Assembly (NCBI GenBank): GCA_964550795.1
Contig: CAZKBH010000025.1
Span: forward strand, 1-64,000
Length of the DNA: 64,000 nt
Reading direction: 5' to 3'
Source: M3007 sp964550795
Lineage (GTDB): Bacteria > Bacteroidota > Bacteroidia > Chitinophagales > Saprospiraceae
The notes beneath the pieces are model-generated. The model saw only the letters and a program-made list of their open reading frames with translations, had not been told where the DNA came from and did not search any database. Below are positions 27,401 to 36,100 of the stretch, piece after piece. How positions within the stretch are numbered: the stretch's first letter is position 1; each line of letters begins with the position of its first letter. The position numbers were made by a program, and so were the translations under genes.

Positions 27401-27694
27401 ATAAGCAGGCAGATTATTGGCCTCATTGCCGAAATCCTTGCGCAGCAAGTCTTTGTATTTCAACGAAAACCCTCTTAAGTGTTGATAATCAATCAGTGAA
27501 ACTGGCTTGGATCCTGCGCGCAAGCCTTCATTCCAGAAGCCTTTTTGGTCTGGAGAGATGGCTTCTACAAACCATTCCGGCCACCGCTCCCCGGCTTCCT
27601 TCATCAGGACGCTCACGACATAGGGGCGCATGGCCTCGATGAAAAGGGAAAAGGCTTTGTAGAGATTGTCGTGTTGTTGGCTATTAGTGCTCAT
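24443..27694 (-). CDS. HEPN (Swt1-like)-DUF499 ATPase
   Basis: 1083 residues. The N-terminal 130 residues form a Swt1-type HEPN domain ('AFSLFIEAMRPYVVSVL', and the RNKVAH RX4H motif at 106-111), which in this fold can be an RNase or a protein-interaction domain. A DUF499 ATPase region follows: Walker A 'GFGGGKT' (248-254) and Walker B 'ALILLDELADYC' (about 355-368), then a long C-terminal part with a charged linker and a short conserved-looking end. DUF499 proteins pair with DUF1156 methylases in predicted archaeal and bacterial defence islands, and the DUF1156 gene lies just upstream here. Nine Gs follow the stop codon. Confidence 0.85.
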   Translation of the reverse strand: MSTNSQQHDNLYKAFSLFIEAMRPYVVSVLMKEAGERWPEWFVEAISPDQKGFWNEGLRAGSKPVSLIDYQHLRGFSLKYKDLLRKDFGNEANNLPAYFQTIVDKRNKVAHFKSVTSDEVADAMIQMKKIARTLGMDELETELSKLHENKPAAQQPPAPAVVSGTVPPWFRVVQPHFDIRQGLLDESVFAANLAEVALGNGREIYKDAATFFSKTFFTAGLKTVAKTVIKGLNGKEDAENRVISLQTGFGGGKTHTLISLFHLAKWGRQATQSESAKSLIAHTGAPEFDTANIAVFTNTTNDPANGRITPDGIHIQTLWGELAYQLGGSKAYELVRKNDEGLIAPGGTFRKVLESCQPALILLDELADYCVKASARKAGNSSLADQTISFMQELTQAVSEVNQCVIVITLPASVQEVGNTPEAQSVLNQLQKRVSRVGADTQPVADEEIYEVIRCRLFEGVGDPVSIEACATKYMDWYQKHKTELPGNATKSEYKQKILKAYPFHPELIDVFRVRWASHHDFQRTRGALRLLAAIVSDLWKRQQSLPGANLLIHSGEVNFANLDALSGQLKRLYGNGYDAVITADVAGSSSNAFKIDGNNPEYKQHDLTQSIAAVILMNSFGSDGANKGISVPEMKLQLLEPEGFNHNSVNGALDKLEAEAYYLYYAQTGSQGKRYWFHTKPNINILINQAKADIKPVDIEADILKRLQERARNVGQFNVLVNPSEDIPEQQKPTLVVLHPRYQANPEKVNGDTRPIIERLATKKGNSERIYRNTMLFLVCSEMGYNRLESLTREYLACQKISLEYSSQLEREQKEEIKKRIEDASKLAETAMVAAYSIVLKHSVKNGIRVLPLRQFRESLDTQISINILAALKEEEWLLEAVGLNTLRNNNLLPSATQLLKVKDVYESFLRFDDKPMITHQDAVSNSLLRYCQNGEFCIASGDGTSFTRYYLGESVPFFNVTDEIYWLVDKSLKPQPVPVEAPGVSNLEEDTESGPTTITESPESSGGPRTLRHVQVSGRVPLDQYTQLFSSFIMPLAQNNIEIEIRIKGKTTAGKPITDNSPEYKVVKEAAKQLGLDFEEE

Positions 27695-27719
27695 AATCTT
27701 GAGGTGTTTTTTTGAAAGG

Positions 27720-27823
27720 TGGCATGGCCTTCAGGCCGTCGGGAGAAGGGGCGTTTACGCCCCTGATTACCTATCTTTTTCGCCGTAAACGGCGTTTTTC
27801 CCGACGGCCTAAAGGCCATACCA
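27720..27823. repeat. Cloverleaf-like palindromic element
   Basis: Outer arms of 25 bp (27720-27744 and 27799-27823) match at 23 of 25 positions ('TGGCATGGCC' against 'GGCCATACCA'). Inside are two small hairpins, AGGGGCG-TTTA-CGCCCCT (27747-27764) and CGCCGT-AA-ACGGCG (27781-27794). It fills the gap between the DUF1156 and DUF499 genes. A REP-like mobile palindrome is likely; as part of the transcript it could also modulate expression of the downstream gene. Confidence 0.7.
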
Positions 27824-27830
27824 CCACTTA

Positions 27831-30800
27831 TTACTCAAAAAGACTCGGCTGCGCGCCCGGCACAGCACTCGGGTTTTTACTCTCCCGAATCAAACTATCC
27901 TTATTTGTCAGCAAACCCAGTGCTTGTTTTTGATCCTCGCTTCCCGCAGGTAATACCTCACAAAGGGCGACCAAAACCCGCCAAAATGCACTAGTCGGTT
28001 CAGCGGCCATACGGGTAATGTATTGCAATAAAGCAGCACGATCGGTACCTGCATAGAGCGCCAGCGTACGGTGCACACGATCTATCAGCGGACTATCCCC
28101 TGATTCTCCCAGCCTTGGGAAAGCCTCCAGGCGCTCCGCATAATTGCCCAGGGTTTGTTTGTTGCCGTTTTTGAGCAGGAGGTGTGCTGCGAAAAGTTCC
28201 TGCACATTCACGCTCAGGCCTACGCGACTGAACTTGGCAGCATCGTCAAAATCACTTTCCAGAAAACCATAAAGTTGGAGCCACCCAATATAGAATTTGG
28301 TATAATCATCCCCATCAAAACCTTTGAGGAGTGCATTGAAAGCAGCCTCGCGGCTCAGTTCAAGCAATTCTGCCACAGTGACCTCGCTGCCATCTGCTTT
28401 TTCCACTTTTTTGTAGCGACCGAATTCGCTGACCGCTTGTCCAAAGCAAGCCGTGAGCAAGTCAGCACCCCGGAAACCCAGGGCGTACAGCAGTTCTACT
28501 TCTTCGGCTACTCGGACTTCGATGGCTTTTTTGACTTCTTTAAAATCGCCGTAGCCTTGGCGCTGGGCGGGGCGGGCGGCGACAGTGACGGAGGATGCCA
28601 AAACAGCACGTGCTAACCCCAAACTTCTATTCGCCATTTCTGTATCCACTGGCCAACTGCCAGTGATGTTCATACGGGCATCCAGAATGGAATTGCAAAG
28701 CGTCGTCCAAGCTTCGGTACTTTGGTGTGCAAACATGATGCTGACGATATCAGTAGTTTGATGTTCAATAGCATCAAATATCTCAGTAAGTTTATGCTCA
28801 AAATGCTCTTTTGCCAATTCAGCATTACCATCATGGTAGTGTTTAAGGGCAGTGCATTCATCCGTTTTAGGCGTTTGAGGTGTGGCGAAGTTGAGCGGAT
28901 AAACATCCCCTAAGGTTCTTTTCAGCCAGACATAAAAAAAATCTGAGAGGTCAGCATAAGGAATAGCATCGTAATACGGTGGGTCAGTCACTACTGCGGT
29001 AATCGTTTTATCAGAAAATTGGGATTTGTCACCACTAGAAGCATTGTTTAGGATTCCAGCAAACGAATAATCAGATTCAGATTCAATGTAGCGAGTTATC
29101 CATTCCAATTGGTTCAATGCACTGCCAGAAACACTACAAAACATATTTGATTCGGGAAAATCAAAGATCATAGCGATCGCTTGTCTTGAAAATGGACTTT
29201 GAATATTTTCCCGCGATACATCCCATCTACCAAACGATGTATTCACAATTGCAACTCTATCTATCAGAATCCCTAAATAAGTCACCAACGCTTTGCTATA
29301 TTCGCTTTGTTCTGATCCAAGTTCAATTTTGAGTTGATGGAGCTTTGTAACTAATGTATTTAAAGCCAGTAGTTGTCGGGAAGAGAACATGTCGCCCCAC
29401 GTCTCTAAGCCCCACGGTCTTGGAAATTTTCCTGTGTGCTCTATTGGGAGTTGTTCATGTGGACGTTGTGTGCCAATAGGTATGGTGTGGATAATGTCAA
29501 TTTCATTCTGTTGTGCAAGTTTATATTCTTTCCCATTTTGTCCATCCCAAATAACGGCTAATAGTCGTTCAGTGGTTTTGCCATCTATGAACTGTTGTCT
29601 TAAATTTTTTACGTCCGTAATATTTCCACAGCATGGGCATGTGAGGTTTGCGTTTTTCATCCATTGCGAAGCCTCATACTTGCCATTTTCAATCTCAAAA
29701 TCAATTTTATTCCCTTCAATTATTGGCTTCAAATAAACTTGTTTTGTAGAAGTATCCGATAAATATAATTGTCTCAACATCGGCACTTCCGCTCTACAAG
29801 AAGGATTGGAGCAAGTTCCCACCCGTGCCCAGTAGTAGGCTATGGGCTTGTTGTCTTTTTCATCTGCTGGATATAAATGCCCTATCTCTGCTTCTGCGGC
29901 AGCGAGCAGTTTTTTTGCGTAAAATGCCACATCGAAGGAAAGCCGGTTGGCAATCTGTACTTGCTGTCCAAATACTTGTCCGGCATGTCGCTGAGCGTCC
30001 AGCGCTTCTGAGCCATAACGCTCTAGAAATGCTTCCACGCTATAGGTGATCGGCTTGCCAAATTTTTGCGGGAATTCGAGGCTTCCTTTCTGGATGATAT
30101 GGGCTACTGGGTTGATGTCATTGCCAAAAGCCCGGCAGCCTAGTCTGGCAGCTTCAAGCGGGATGGCTCCACCCCCTGCAAAAGGGTCAAATACGCGGGG
30201 CATCTTGTTAAGGAAGGCTTCGATGGCTTGGTGGAGGGCGGCTTCTTTTGCTGCTACTTCGGGTGAGGGGAGGTGGCGGTCGGGGATGGCGTAGAGGGCG
30301 GCTTCGGCGGTTTTGATAGCATTGTAGTGAGTGTCGAAGTCTGCAAGAAGATCGGCGGCTGAACGGGCTTTACCCTCCTTCGCCAAGGCTACGGCGGGCG
30401 CGTGTGCAACCCAGATGAGCTTTCTAGCTTTATTGAGGGTGGTTTCGTTGTTTTTATTGTCCCACTTGATGAGGCTGTTGGCGTCGAGCATGTCTTTGGC
30501 GGGAGTGATTCTTCCGGCTTTTATGTCGCGGCAGTATTGGTCGGAGAACTTGCCAATGAACATCTGGAGTCGGTTGCGGAGGTTGTCCTCCATCGGGTCA
30601 ATCGGCGGCGTCCAGGGAATGTCGTCGTAGGGTCGGTAGGGATCTTGTTTGGTGTTTTCGTCGCGGCCCAGCAGCAGCGCCACTGCTTCCCGGAACGCGG
30701 GCGGGCAATGCGGATCGAGCGGGTCAGGTACCAGGCTGGCAAACACCACCGCGCGGCATACGGGTAGTGGCCGCCTCGCCCACCACAGGTGCAGGGTACT

Positions 30801-30896
30801 TATATGCCCGTGCCGGATGGATTTGTCGCGCACGCTTTCGGCGGAGATTTCCTTGATGGGCAGGGCTACTTCTATGAGTTTTTTTGCGGTGTGCAT
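27831..30896 (-). CDS. DUF1156-containing adenine-specific DNA methylase
   Basis: 1021 residues. The N-terminal DUF1156 has 'LHLWWARRPLPVCRAVVFAS' (36-55). Methylase motif I is 'FDPFAGGGAIPLEAARLG' (DPFAGGG at 237-243), followed by 'NDINPVAH'. Motif IV is 'VVTDPPYYDAIPYADL' (DPPY at 638-641), the catalytic motif of N6-adenine or N4-cytosine methylases. A zinc-ribbon-like insert lies between them ('CSNPSC' at 362-367, 'CPCC' at 420-423). Its likely role is modification of host DNA within the island's restriction-like system. The start has no alternative: ATG at 30896 with the conserved DUF1156 N-terminus at residue 5. Confidence 0.9.
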   Translation of the reverse strand: MHTAKKLIEVALPIKEISAESVRDKSIRHGHISTLHLWWARRPLPVCRAVVFASLVPDPLDPHCPPAFREAVALLLGRDENTKQDPYRPYDDIPWTPPIDPMEDNLRNRLQMFIGKFSDQYCRDIKAGRITPAKDMLDANSLIKWDNKNNETTLNKARKLIWVAHAPAVALAKEGKARSAADLLADFDTHYNAIKTAEAALYAIPDRHLPSPEVAAKEAALHQAIEAFLNKMPRVFDPFAGGGAIPLEAARLGCRAFGNDINPVAHIIQKGSLEFPQKFGKPITYSVEAFLERYGSEALDAQRHAGQVFGQQVQIANRLSFDVAFYAKKLLAAAEAEIGHLYPADEKDNKPIAYYWARVGTCSNPSCRAEVPMLRQLYLSDTSTKQVYLKPIIEGNKIDFEIENGKYEASQWMKNANLTCPCCGNITDVKNLRQQFIDGKTTERLLAVIWDGQNGKEYKLAQQNEIDIIHTIPIGTQRPHEQLPIEHTGKFPRPWGLETWGDMFSSRQLLALNTLVTKLHQLKIELGSEQSEYSKALVTYLGILIDRVAIVNTSFGRWDVSRENIQSPFSRQAIAMIFDFPESNMFCSVSGSALNQLEWITRYIESESDYSFAGILNNASSGDKSQFSDKTITAVVTDPPYYDAIPYADLSDFFYVWLKRTLGDVYPLNFATPQTPKTDECTALKHYHDGNAELAKEHFEHKLTEIFDAIEHQTTDIVSIMFAHQSTEAWTTLCNSILDARMNITGSWPVDTEMANRSLGLARAVLASSVTVAARPAQRQGYGDFKEVKKAIEVRVAEEVELLYALGFRGADLLTACFGQAVSEFGRYKKVEKADGSEVTVAELLELSREAAFNALLKGFDGDDYTKFYIGWLQLYGFLESDFDDAAKFSRVGLSVNVQELFAAHLLLKNGNKQTLGNYAERLEAFPRLGESGDSPLIDRVHRTLALYAGTDRAALLQYITRMAAEPTSAFWRVLVALCEVLPAGSEDQKQALGLLTNKDSLIRESKNPSAVPGAQPSLFE

Positions 30897-30906
30897 GGAT
30901 TAAAAT

Positions 30907-30948
30907 GATGAATGATGGATGATGAATGATGGATGATGAATGATGAAT
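30907..30948. repeat. Three tandem 14-bp repeats before the methylase gene
   Basis: GATGAATGATGGAT is repeated at 30907-30920 and 30921-30934, with a third copy differing in one base at 30935-30948. On the coding strand it lies 11-52 bases upstream of the DUF1156 ATG, in the leader. Copy number could change by slippage and alter spacing of any leader signal. Confidence 0.75.
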
Positions 30949-30969
30949 AGTGAACTTCGGTGAGCAAAA

Positions 30970-31851
30970 TTACCAGGTGAGGGCTTCGGGGGCTTGGGAA
31001 AAAAGCTGTTGGATCAGGTTGGGGAGGATGCTTTGCTGACGAATCATTTCCCGCCAAACGGTGAAATGCTCGCCTGTACGTATGCTGTTTTTGATTGCAT
31101 CAATAATCCGTTGTTGTTCACTGACAAAACTTGCTAGATGGTTCACCGCGGGGTCTCCAGCCACAGCATCTTCCAGTTCCTGATGCGTTGTGGCATTTTT
31201 TACAGCGACATATTCTCGCAGAAGTCGCTTATAATTTCCGAAAGCTTCTGTTCGGTACTTGACGAGATTGGGCCGGTTATTCAGTTCCAGAATTTCCAGG
31301 GTTCGCTCCACTTTAACAAAGCCACGTGTACCAGGTGCATGGGGCGGACGAGCATAAAAAAGGAAGTCCTTGAAGCTTAATTGCATCCAGTCCATAGGAT
31401 CTTCCTGCCTGGGTTGAATAAATGCAAAATCGGTGGTGGTAGGTTCAGTACCTCGATCCACCCAAATGGTATTTACCGAGTTAGCGGGGTCAAAAATGTA
31501 CATAGCATCCAATTTGTGGGTAGTATTACATTTCTTACACGCAAGTAAGTAGTTGGTCCATCGGAAAGCCTGCTCTGGAAAAAGGCTTTTGGGGAGAATG
31601 TGTTCTATATCAGAGGCTTCGCTTTGTTCGCAGTAATTACAGATTTCAACACCGATGCACATAGAAATCAGTGTGGCTTTAATTTCCGTAAAAGCGCGGA
31701 TTCCCGCCTGCGGTCCAGTTTTAGAATCCCATAAACTGCCTGCACGTTCGGCTTTGATGTCAAACGGCGTCTTGCTATCAATATCTGCCTGTCGGGCATT
31801 GAGGTGATTTTGAGTTTGGGCCGACAGCGCTTTATGCGTCAAGTGCAACAT
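30970..31851 (-). CDS. ptuB: HNH endonuclease, PtuB/Septu-like
   Basis: 293 residues. Two CxxC pairs with an HNH core: C71/C74 ('CNYC'), 'DIEHILPKSLFP' with H84, N100 and C105/C108 ('ACKKCNTTHKLD'). This is the TIGR02646/PtuB type of HNH nuclease. Its 5' end overlaps the ATPase gene by 20 bp, so expression is coupled, as in Septu where PtuA (ATPase) and PtuB (HNH) form a complex that degrades DNA on phage infection. The gene symbol reflects that pairing; the sequence alone shows only family membership. Confidence 0.8.
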   Translation of the reverse strand: MLHLTHKALSAQTQNHLNARQADIDSKTPFDIKAERAGSLWDSKTGPQAGIRAFTEIKATLISMCIGVEICNYCEQSEASDIEHILPKSLFPEQAFRWTNYLLACKKCNTTHKLDAMYIFDPANSVNTIWVDRGTEPTTTDFAFIQPRQEDPMDWMQLSFKDFLFYARPPHAPGTRGFVKVERTLEILELNNRPNLVKYRTEAFGNYKRLLREYVAVKNATTHQELEDAVAGDPAVNHLASFVSEQQRIIDAIKNSIRTGEHFTVWREMIRQQSILPNLIQQLFSQAPEALTW

Positions 31852-33169
31852 CCGTGTGAAAGATTGTTTTAAGGTGTTTCAATTGTCTTTTCTCTTCGGC
31901 ACTCATTTTCTGACCGTAGTTTTCCTTATAGACCAAACTGCGGTATTCCTCCTGTTTTTCGCGGCCTTCTTCGCCACGGGTGATTTTTGCGCCAAAAACG
32001 TCTGTATCGTATGCATCAAGCACATCTCCATAAATTAATTTGTCTTTGTCTTCTCCAGTTACCTCTCCTGAGATACGATCGCTACCGGGTGCAGCGAGGC
32101 GCCATATACTACCTTTTTCACAGGCCCGACAAATGAGTGGGCTGTGGGTAGTAACAATGAATTGAAGATTGGGGAAGTACTGGGTAAACCACTGGCCGAT
32201 GCGGGTTTGCCAGCTGGGGTGGAGGTGAGCGTCTATCTCGTCAATCAGGACAACGCCAGGAAGGTTAAAATGTGGAATATCCTCATTAACAGACTGAAAA
32301 ACAGTTGGAGAACCATTGACACGGATCAATTGTCTGATGAGTTCAAAAGTCATACTCAGGATGGAGCGGTATCCGTCACTCAGTTGTGTAATCTTAATGG
32401 TATTCCCGTTGCCATCCATAAATTCAGGTTCTCCTTCAATATTTATCCCTAAAAAAGAGGTATTGTGCGGCAGCAAGCCACTTTCGTTGATGAATCGCTT
32501 TAACCCATGAAATACGATATCTGCCTCCGAGTGGTATTGTCCATTGGGCTCGCTGAACAAACTGGGCTGAGTGCCGGACTCTTTTTCCTTCAATCTGCGT
32601 CTGTCTAGGTCTTTGAGCCACTCCAAGGCTTCGGTCAACGCGATGTCTTCGCCGAAGACACTCAAGTGAGCACCTGCTTTGGGGGCTGAATAATAAACTT
32701 TGTTCCATTCTGGATTGCCTCCGGTGAAACGTCGGAACGGGCCGTAAGCGACAGAGAACCAGCCTTTGTTGTCGCCCCAGTTGTAGTTTTTAGGATTTAC
32801 TTTGGCTGCGTTGATGTTAGACTCCATGACAACCCGACCATTGCGTTTTAGGATGATTTCATTGGAGATGGTTTGGTGTTTGAGGGGACGTGCCTGGCCT
32901 GTTTTATCAAATTTAGCGTCGTAGGTTAATTCAAGTTTAACGCTGCCGCTTGCTGCCTTCTGACTCAACCATTCATCCCAAAATAATCGAACCGAGCCGA
33001 TTTCTTCCGGCCCAATCAAGGTAGCAGCAATGCTTCGCACAATGGAGGATTTCCCTGCTCCATTATCACCGATCAACACATGCCAACCAGCTTCCTTTCC
33101 CTCTGGGAACTCCATGGAAAAATCCGAAATGGATCGAATATTTTTGATTTCAACTTTTCTGATGTACAT
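31832..33169 (-). CDS. ptuA: AAA/ABC-type ATPase, PtuA/Septu-like
   Basis: 445 residues. SMC/RecF-like layout: N-terminal 'YIRKVEIKNIRSISDF', Walker A 'GDNGAGKSS' (34-42), Walker B 'VVLIDEIDAHLHPSWQ' (about 300-315) and the switch His in 'QFIVTTHSPLI'. A signature-like 'TQLSDGYRSIL' (about 255-265) precedes Walker B. The nearest functional reading is the PtuA sensor ATPase that controls the PtuB HNH nuclease encoded in overlap downstream. It starts 12 bp after the SNF2 helicase gene, so the pair belongs to the island transcript and may serve it as nuclease module. Confidence 0.82.
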   Translation of the reverse strand: MYIRKVEIKNIRSISDFSMEFPEGKEAGWHVLIGDNGAGKSSIVRSIAATLIGPEEIGSVRLFWDEWLSQKAASGSVKLELTYDAKFDKTGQARPLKHQTISNEIILKRNGRVVMESNINAAKVNPKNYNWGDNKGWFSVAYGPFRRFTGGNPEWNKVYYSAPKAGAHLSVFGEDIALTEALEWLKDLDRRRLKEKESGTQPSLFSEPNGQYHSEADIVFHGLKRFINESGLLPHNTSFLGINIEGEPEFMDGNGNTIKITQLSDGYRSILSMTFELIRQLIRVNGSPTVFQSVNEDIPHFNLPGVVLIDEIDAHLHPSWQTRIGQWFTQYFPNLQFIVTTHSPLICRACEKGSIWRLAAPGSDRISGEVTGEDKDKLIYGDVLDAYDTDVFGAKITRGEEGREKQEEYRSLVYKENYGQKMSAEEKRQLKHLKTIFHTDVALDA

Positions 33170-33181
33170 ATTCGTGGTCCG

Positions 33182-36100
33182 TTAGATTTTTGATTTCCAG
33201 GCATTCATGGGAAGAAAATATTGAATGCCCTTCGATTTCTGCTCAAAGGTCAGGTTTTTAGCTGGGTTTTGAATACGAAACAGTTCTGGTTGGCTTTTAC
33301 AATTCAGCACAATATAGAGCCAGGCGGTGTCTCCCAATTGTTCCAGTCGAAACATTTCGTTTTCGGAGAGCATCACACTGCCATCGCTGCCGCTGCGACC
33401 TTTAACCTCAATGTATCGTTTGATTTGCTCGGGGCTGATGCTTCGGATGTCGTACCCTTCGTTGTTGGCTGAGACGTCGTGGGGAATCCAACCCTGTGTG
33501 CGTTCATACTCCATCGCGGTTTCCATGGCGATGGCCTCGGCCTCATCGTCGCGGCTCATGCCATAGTGGCTCTTGTATTCTACCAGGGTAAGCGGTACGA
33601 TGTAGGCGCATCCCAGCACCTCTGGGGCTTTGGGGGAAAGTTGGGCCATGAGGTCTAGCCCATTCAAACGGGTCTGTTTCTTCGCCACCAATTCCCGGAT
33701 ACGTTCCTCCTTTTTAGCTATTTTATCCTGTACTTTGGTGTCGCCCATCATGACTTTAGCCTGCCATTCCTGAATCTGGGTTTGAGCATCCAGGATAACC
33801 TGTGTGAATGCGGTATCAAGATATTCCCTGCGTTTGGCGGTATCTTTCTGCACGATGTGTTGCATCTCCTCAAACTGTGGCGAGGTGATGTGTTCAAAAC
33901 ACCAGGCTACGATGTCATCGCTTTCCATGACGGGTGGTGGTTGAACAGGCTTTGCAAACTCCGTCGGCGCATGGAGGTCCAGTAATTTTGCTGGCGAGGT
34001 ACATTTCAATGCCGCATCCGCAAATTGCTGCACCAATAATAGCCGTTCGTCGGCTATACTTTCATCTTTTTGGGTCGTACGGTTATCCCGGATTTGGCTC
34101 TTTACAAAAAAAGCAAAATAGGGCTCCAGGTCGTCAGGGGAAACGAAGACAGCACCTTTCAACATTTCTTCACGGTAGGTCACGCGAATCACATCAATCA
34201 GGTTATCAAAGACAGGATTGCCCGGATTGATATAGTGGACTTTGCCCAGATCACCAATGTTTTGATAGTCGAGAAAAACCTGTTTATTGAAGCAAAACAG
34301 GATTGCCCGGAGGGAATCGGCGTATATATTATGGTTCAGGCGCAATGCTTTGGCAATAGCTTCCGGTAGTCGGTCAATGCGGAAAATATCCGGGCGCACT
34401 TCTGTGAAGGCTCCTTCCAGCTGGGTAAACGCTTTTTCAAAAAACTGACGGATATAGATCGGTTGCAAGCGCTTTTCGTCGGAGTCCTCTTTTAGTGCTC
34501 GGGCATCGCGGTAATCCACCGTGCTGTGGGCTAGTTTTTCACGGCGTTCTTTGATTTTTTCGGAAAACGTGTTCGTTGTTTTTTCGTTATTTTCGTCCAG
34601 AAACTCGGTAAAAGCAGTTCGTTTCCCATTGAGAACAGCGTTGATTACGTCATCGAGTCCTACATTCTCCAGAACATCCTGAATGACATCGTACACCCGG
34701 TCATCGCCCATGCCTTCGCGGATAATGTCGAGCTTGGTGAGCAGCCTTTGGAGTACCTGACCTTCGCGGGTATTGCTGGCCACCATATTGAACACCATGA
34801 CATCTTGTTTCTGTCCATAGCGGTGGATCCGGCCCATGCGTTGTTCCAAACGGTTAGGATTCCAGGGGATATCCCAGTTGATGAGCAAGTTGCAGAATTG
34901 AAGGTTAATACCCTCTCCGGCAGCATCTGTACCAATCAAAATCTGAGTTTCCGGCTTGAAAAAATCCCATTGTGCCTGTCGGCGTTCGTCCACACTCTTA
35001 CCGCCATGAATGGTTGCTACGGTATACCCGTTGTTGCGGAGCCGTTCTTCCAGATAAATCAAGGTGTCTTTGTGTTCCGTAAATATCACTAATTTAGATC
35101 CTTCGATTACCTTTTGGGCAGTCAACATAGCCCGCAATTCTTTGAATTTCTGCTCCTCCTGATGGCTTTTGTAAAGAATATCTGCCATTTCAAAAAGCCG
35201 CTTTACCTCACGGGCCTCCTCTTGAATCTCTTGTACACTTTTAGCGGTGGTAAAGAGCCTGAATTTCTTGGGATCGGACAAGATAGTATCAAATGCTTCG
35301 CGTTCATCGTCGTCGAGGTCTTCGTATTCATCCAGATTGTCAACATCAAAGCCTTCCAGTTTATGCCTTTGACTCCAGAGCGTGGGCGTCTTACTCAGTT
35401 CATCTACAATACCTTGCAATGCCTGCCAACGTTTAAACAAGGTGTTCTTTATGGCAAAAATGGAACTTACTAAGCGCCGTTGCATGACTGCCAAAGCCAG
35501 AGAAACGTGGATGTTTTTAGTCTCACTGGCCTCCTCTTTACGCTTGGTCAAATAATGGGTAACTGCATCGTACAATGCTTTCTCTTCAGGTGTAAGTTGG
35601 TAGGCGACCGTTTTTGTATGCCGGTCCTTGTACAAAGGTTTGCCGTCCCAATCCCGCATATCTTCTTTCAGTCGGCGGATAAAGAACTTATTGATCCCGT
35701 TGTGCTCGAATTCTTTAACCCGGGCAGAGGCCAATTCATCCGTGGCAAAAATATCCTCATCCAGCAATTGAAGTAGCTTCTTGAATGTGTCTGCTCGACC
35801 CCGGTGCGGAGTGGCAGTCAGTAATAATAGGTGTTCACATTGCTGGGAGAGGGATTGCGCAGCCTTGTACCGTAAAGAGAGGTATTGTTTTTGGCCGTAA
35901 TCATAGGCGGAGAGCTTGTGCGCTTCATCAAACACGATCAAATCCCAGTGTGCGTTCCCTGCGACGTTCATGACATCTTCGCGGGAGATGAAGTCAATGG
36001 AAGTGACAATTTTGGGAGCCGTGTGGAATACGTTGGGATCTGCCGAAAATGCGGCTCGGTTGACAAGGGTAAACGGGATGTTGAACTTGATTGCCATCTC

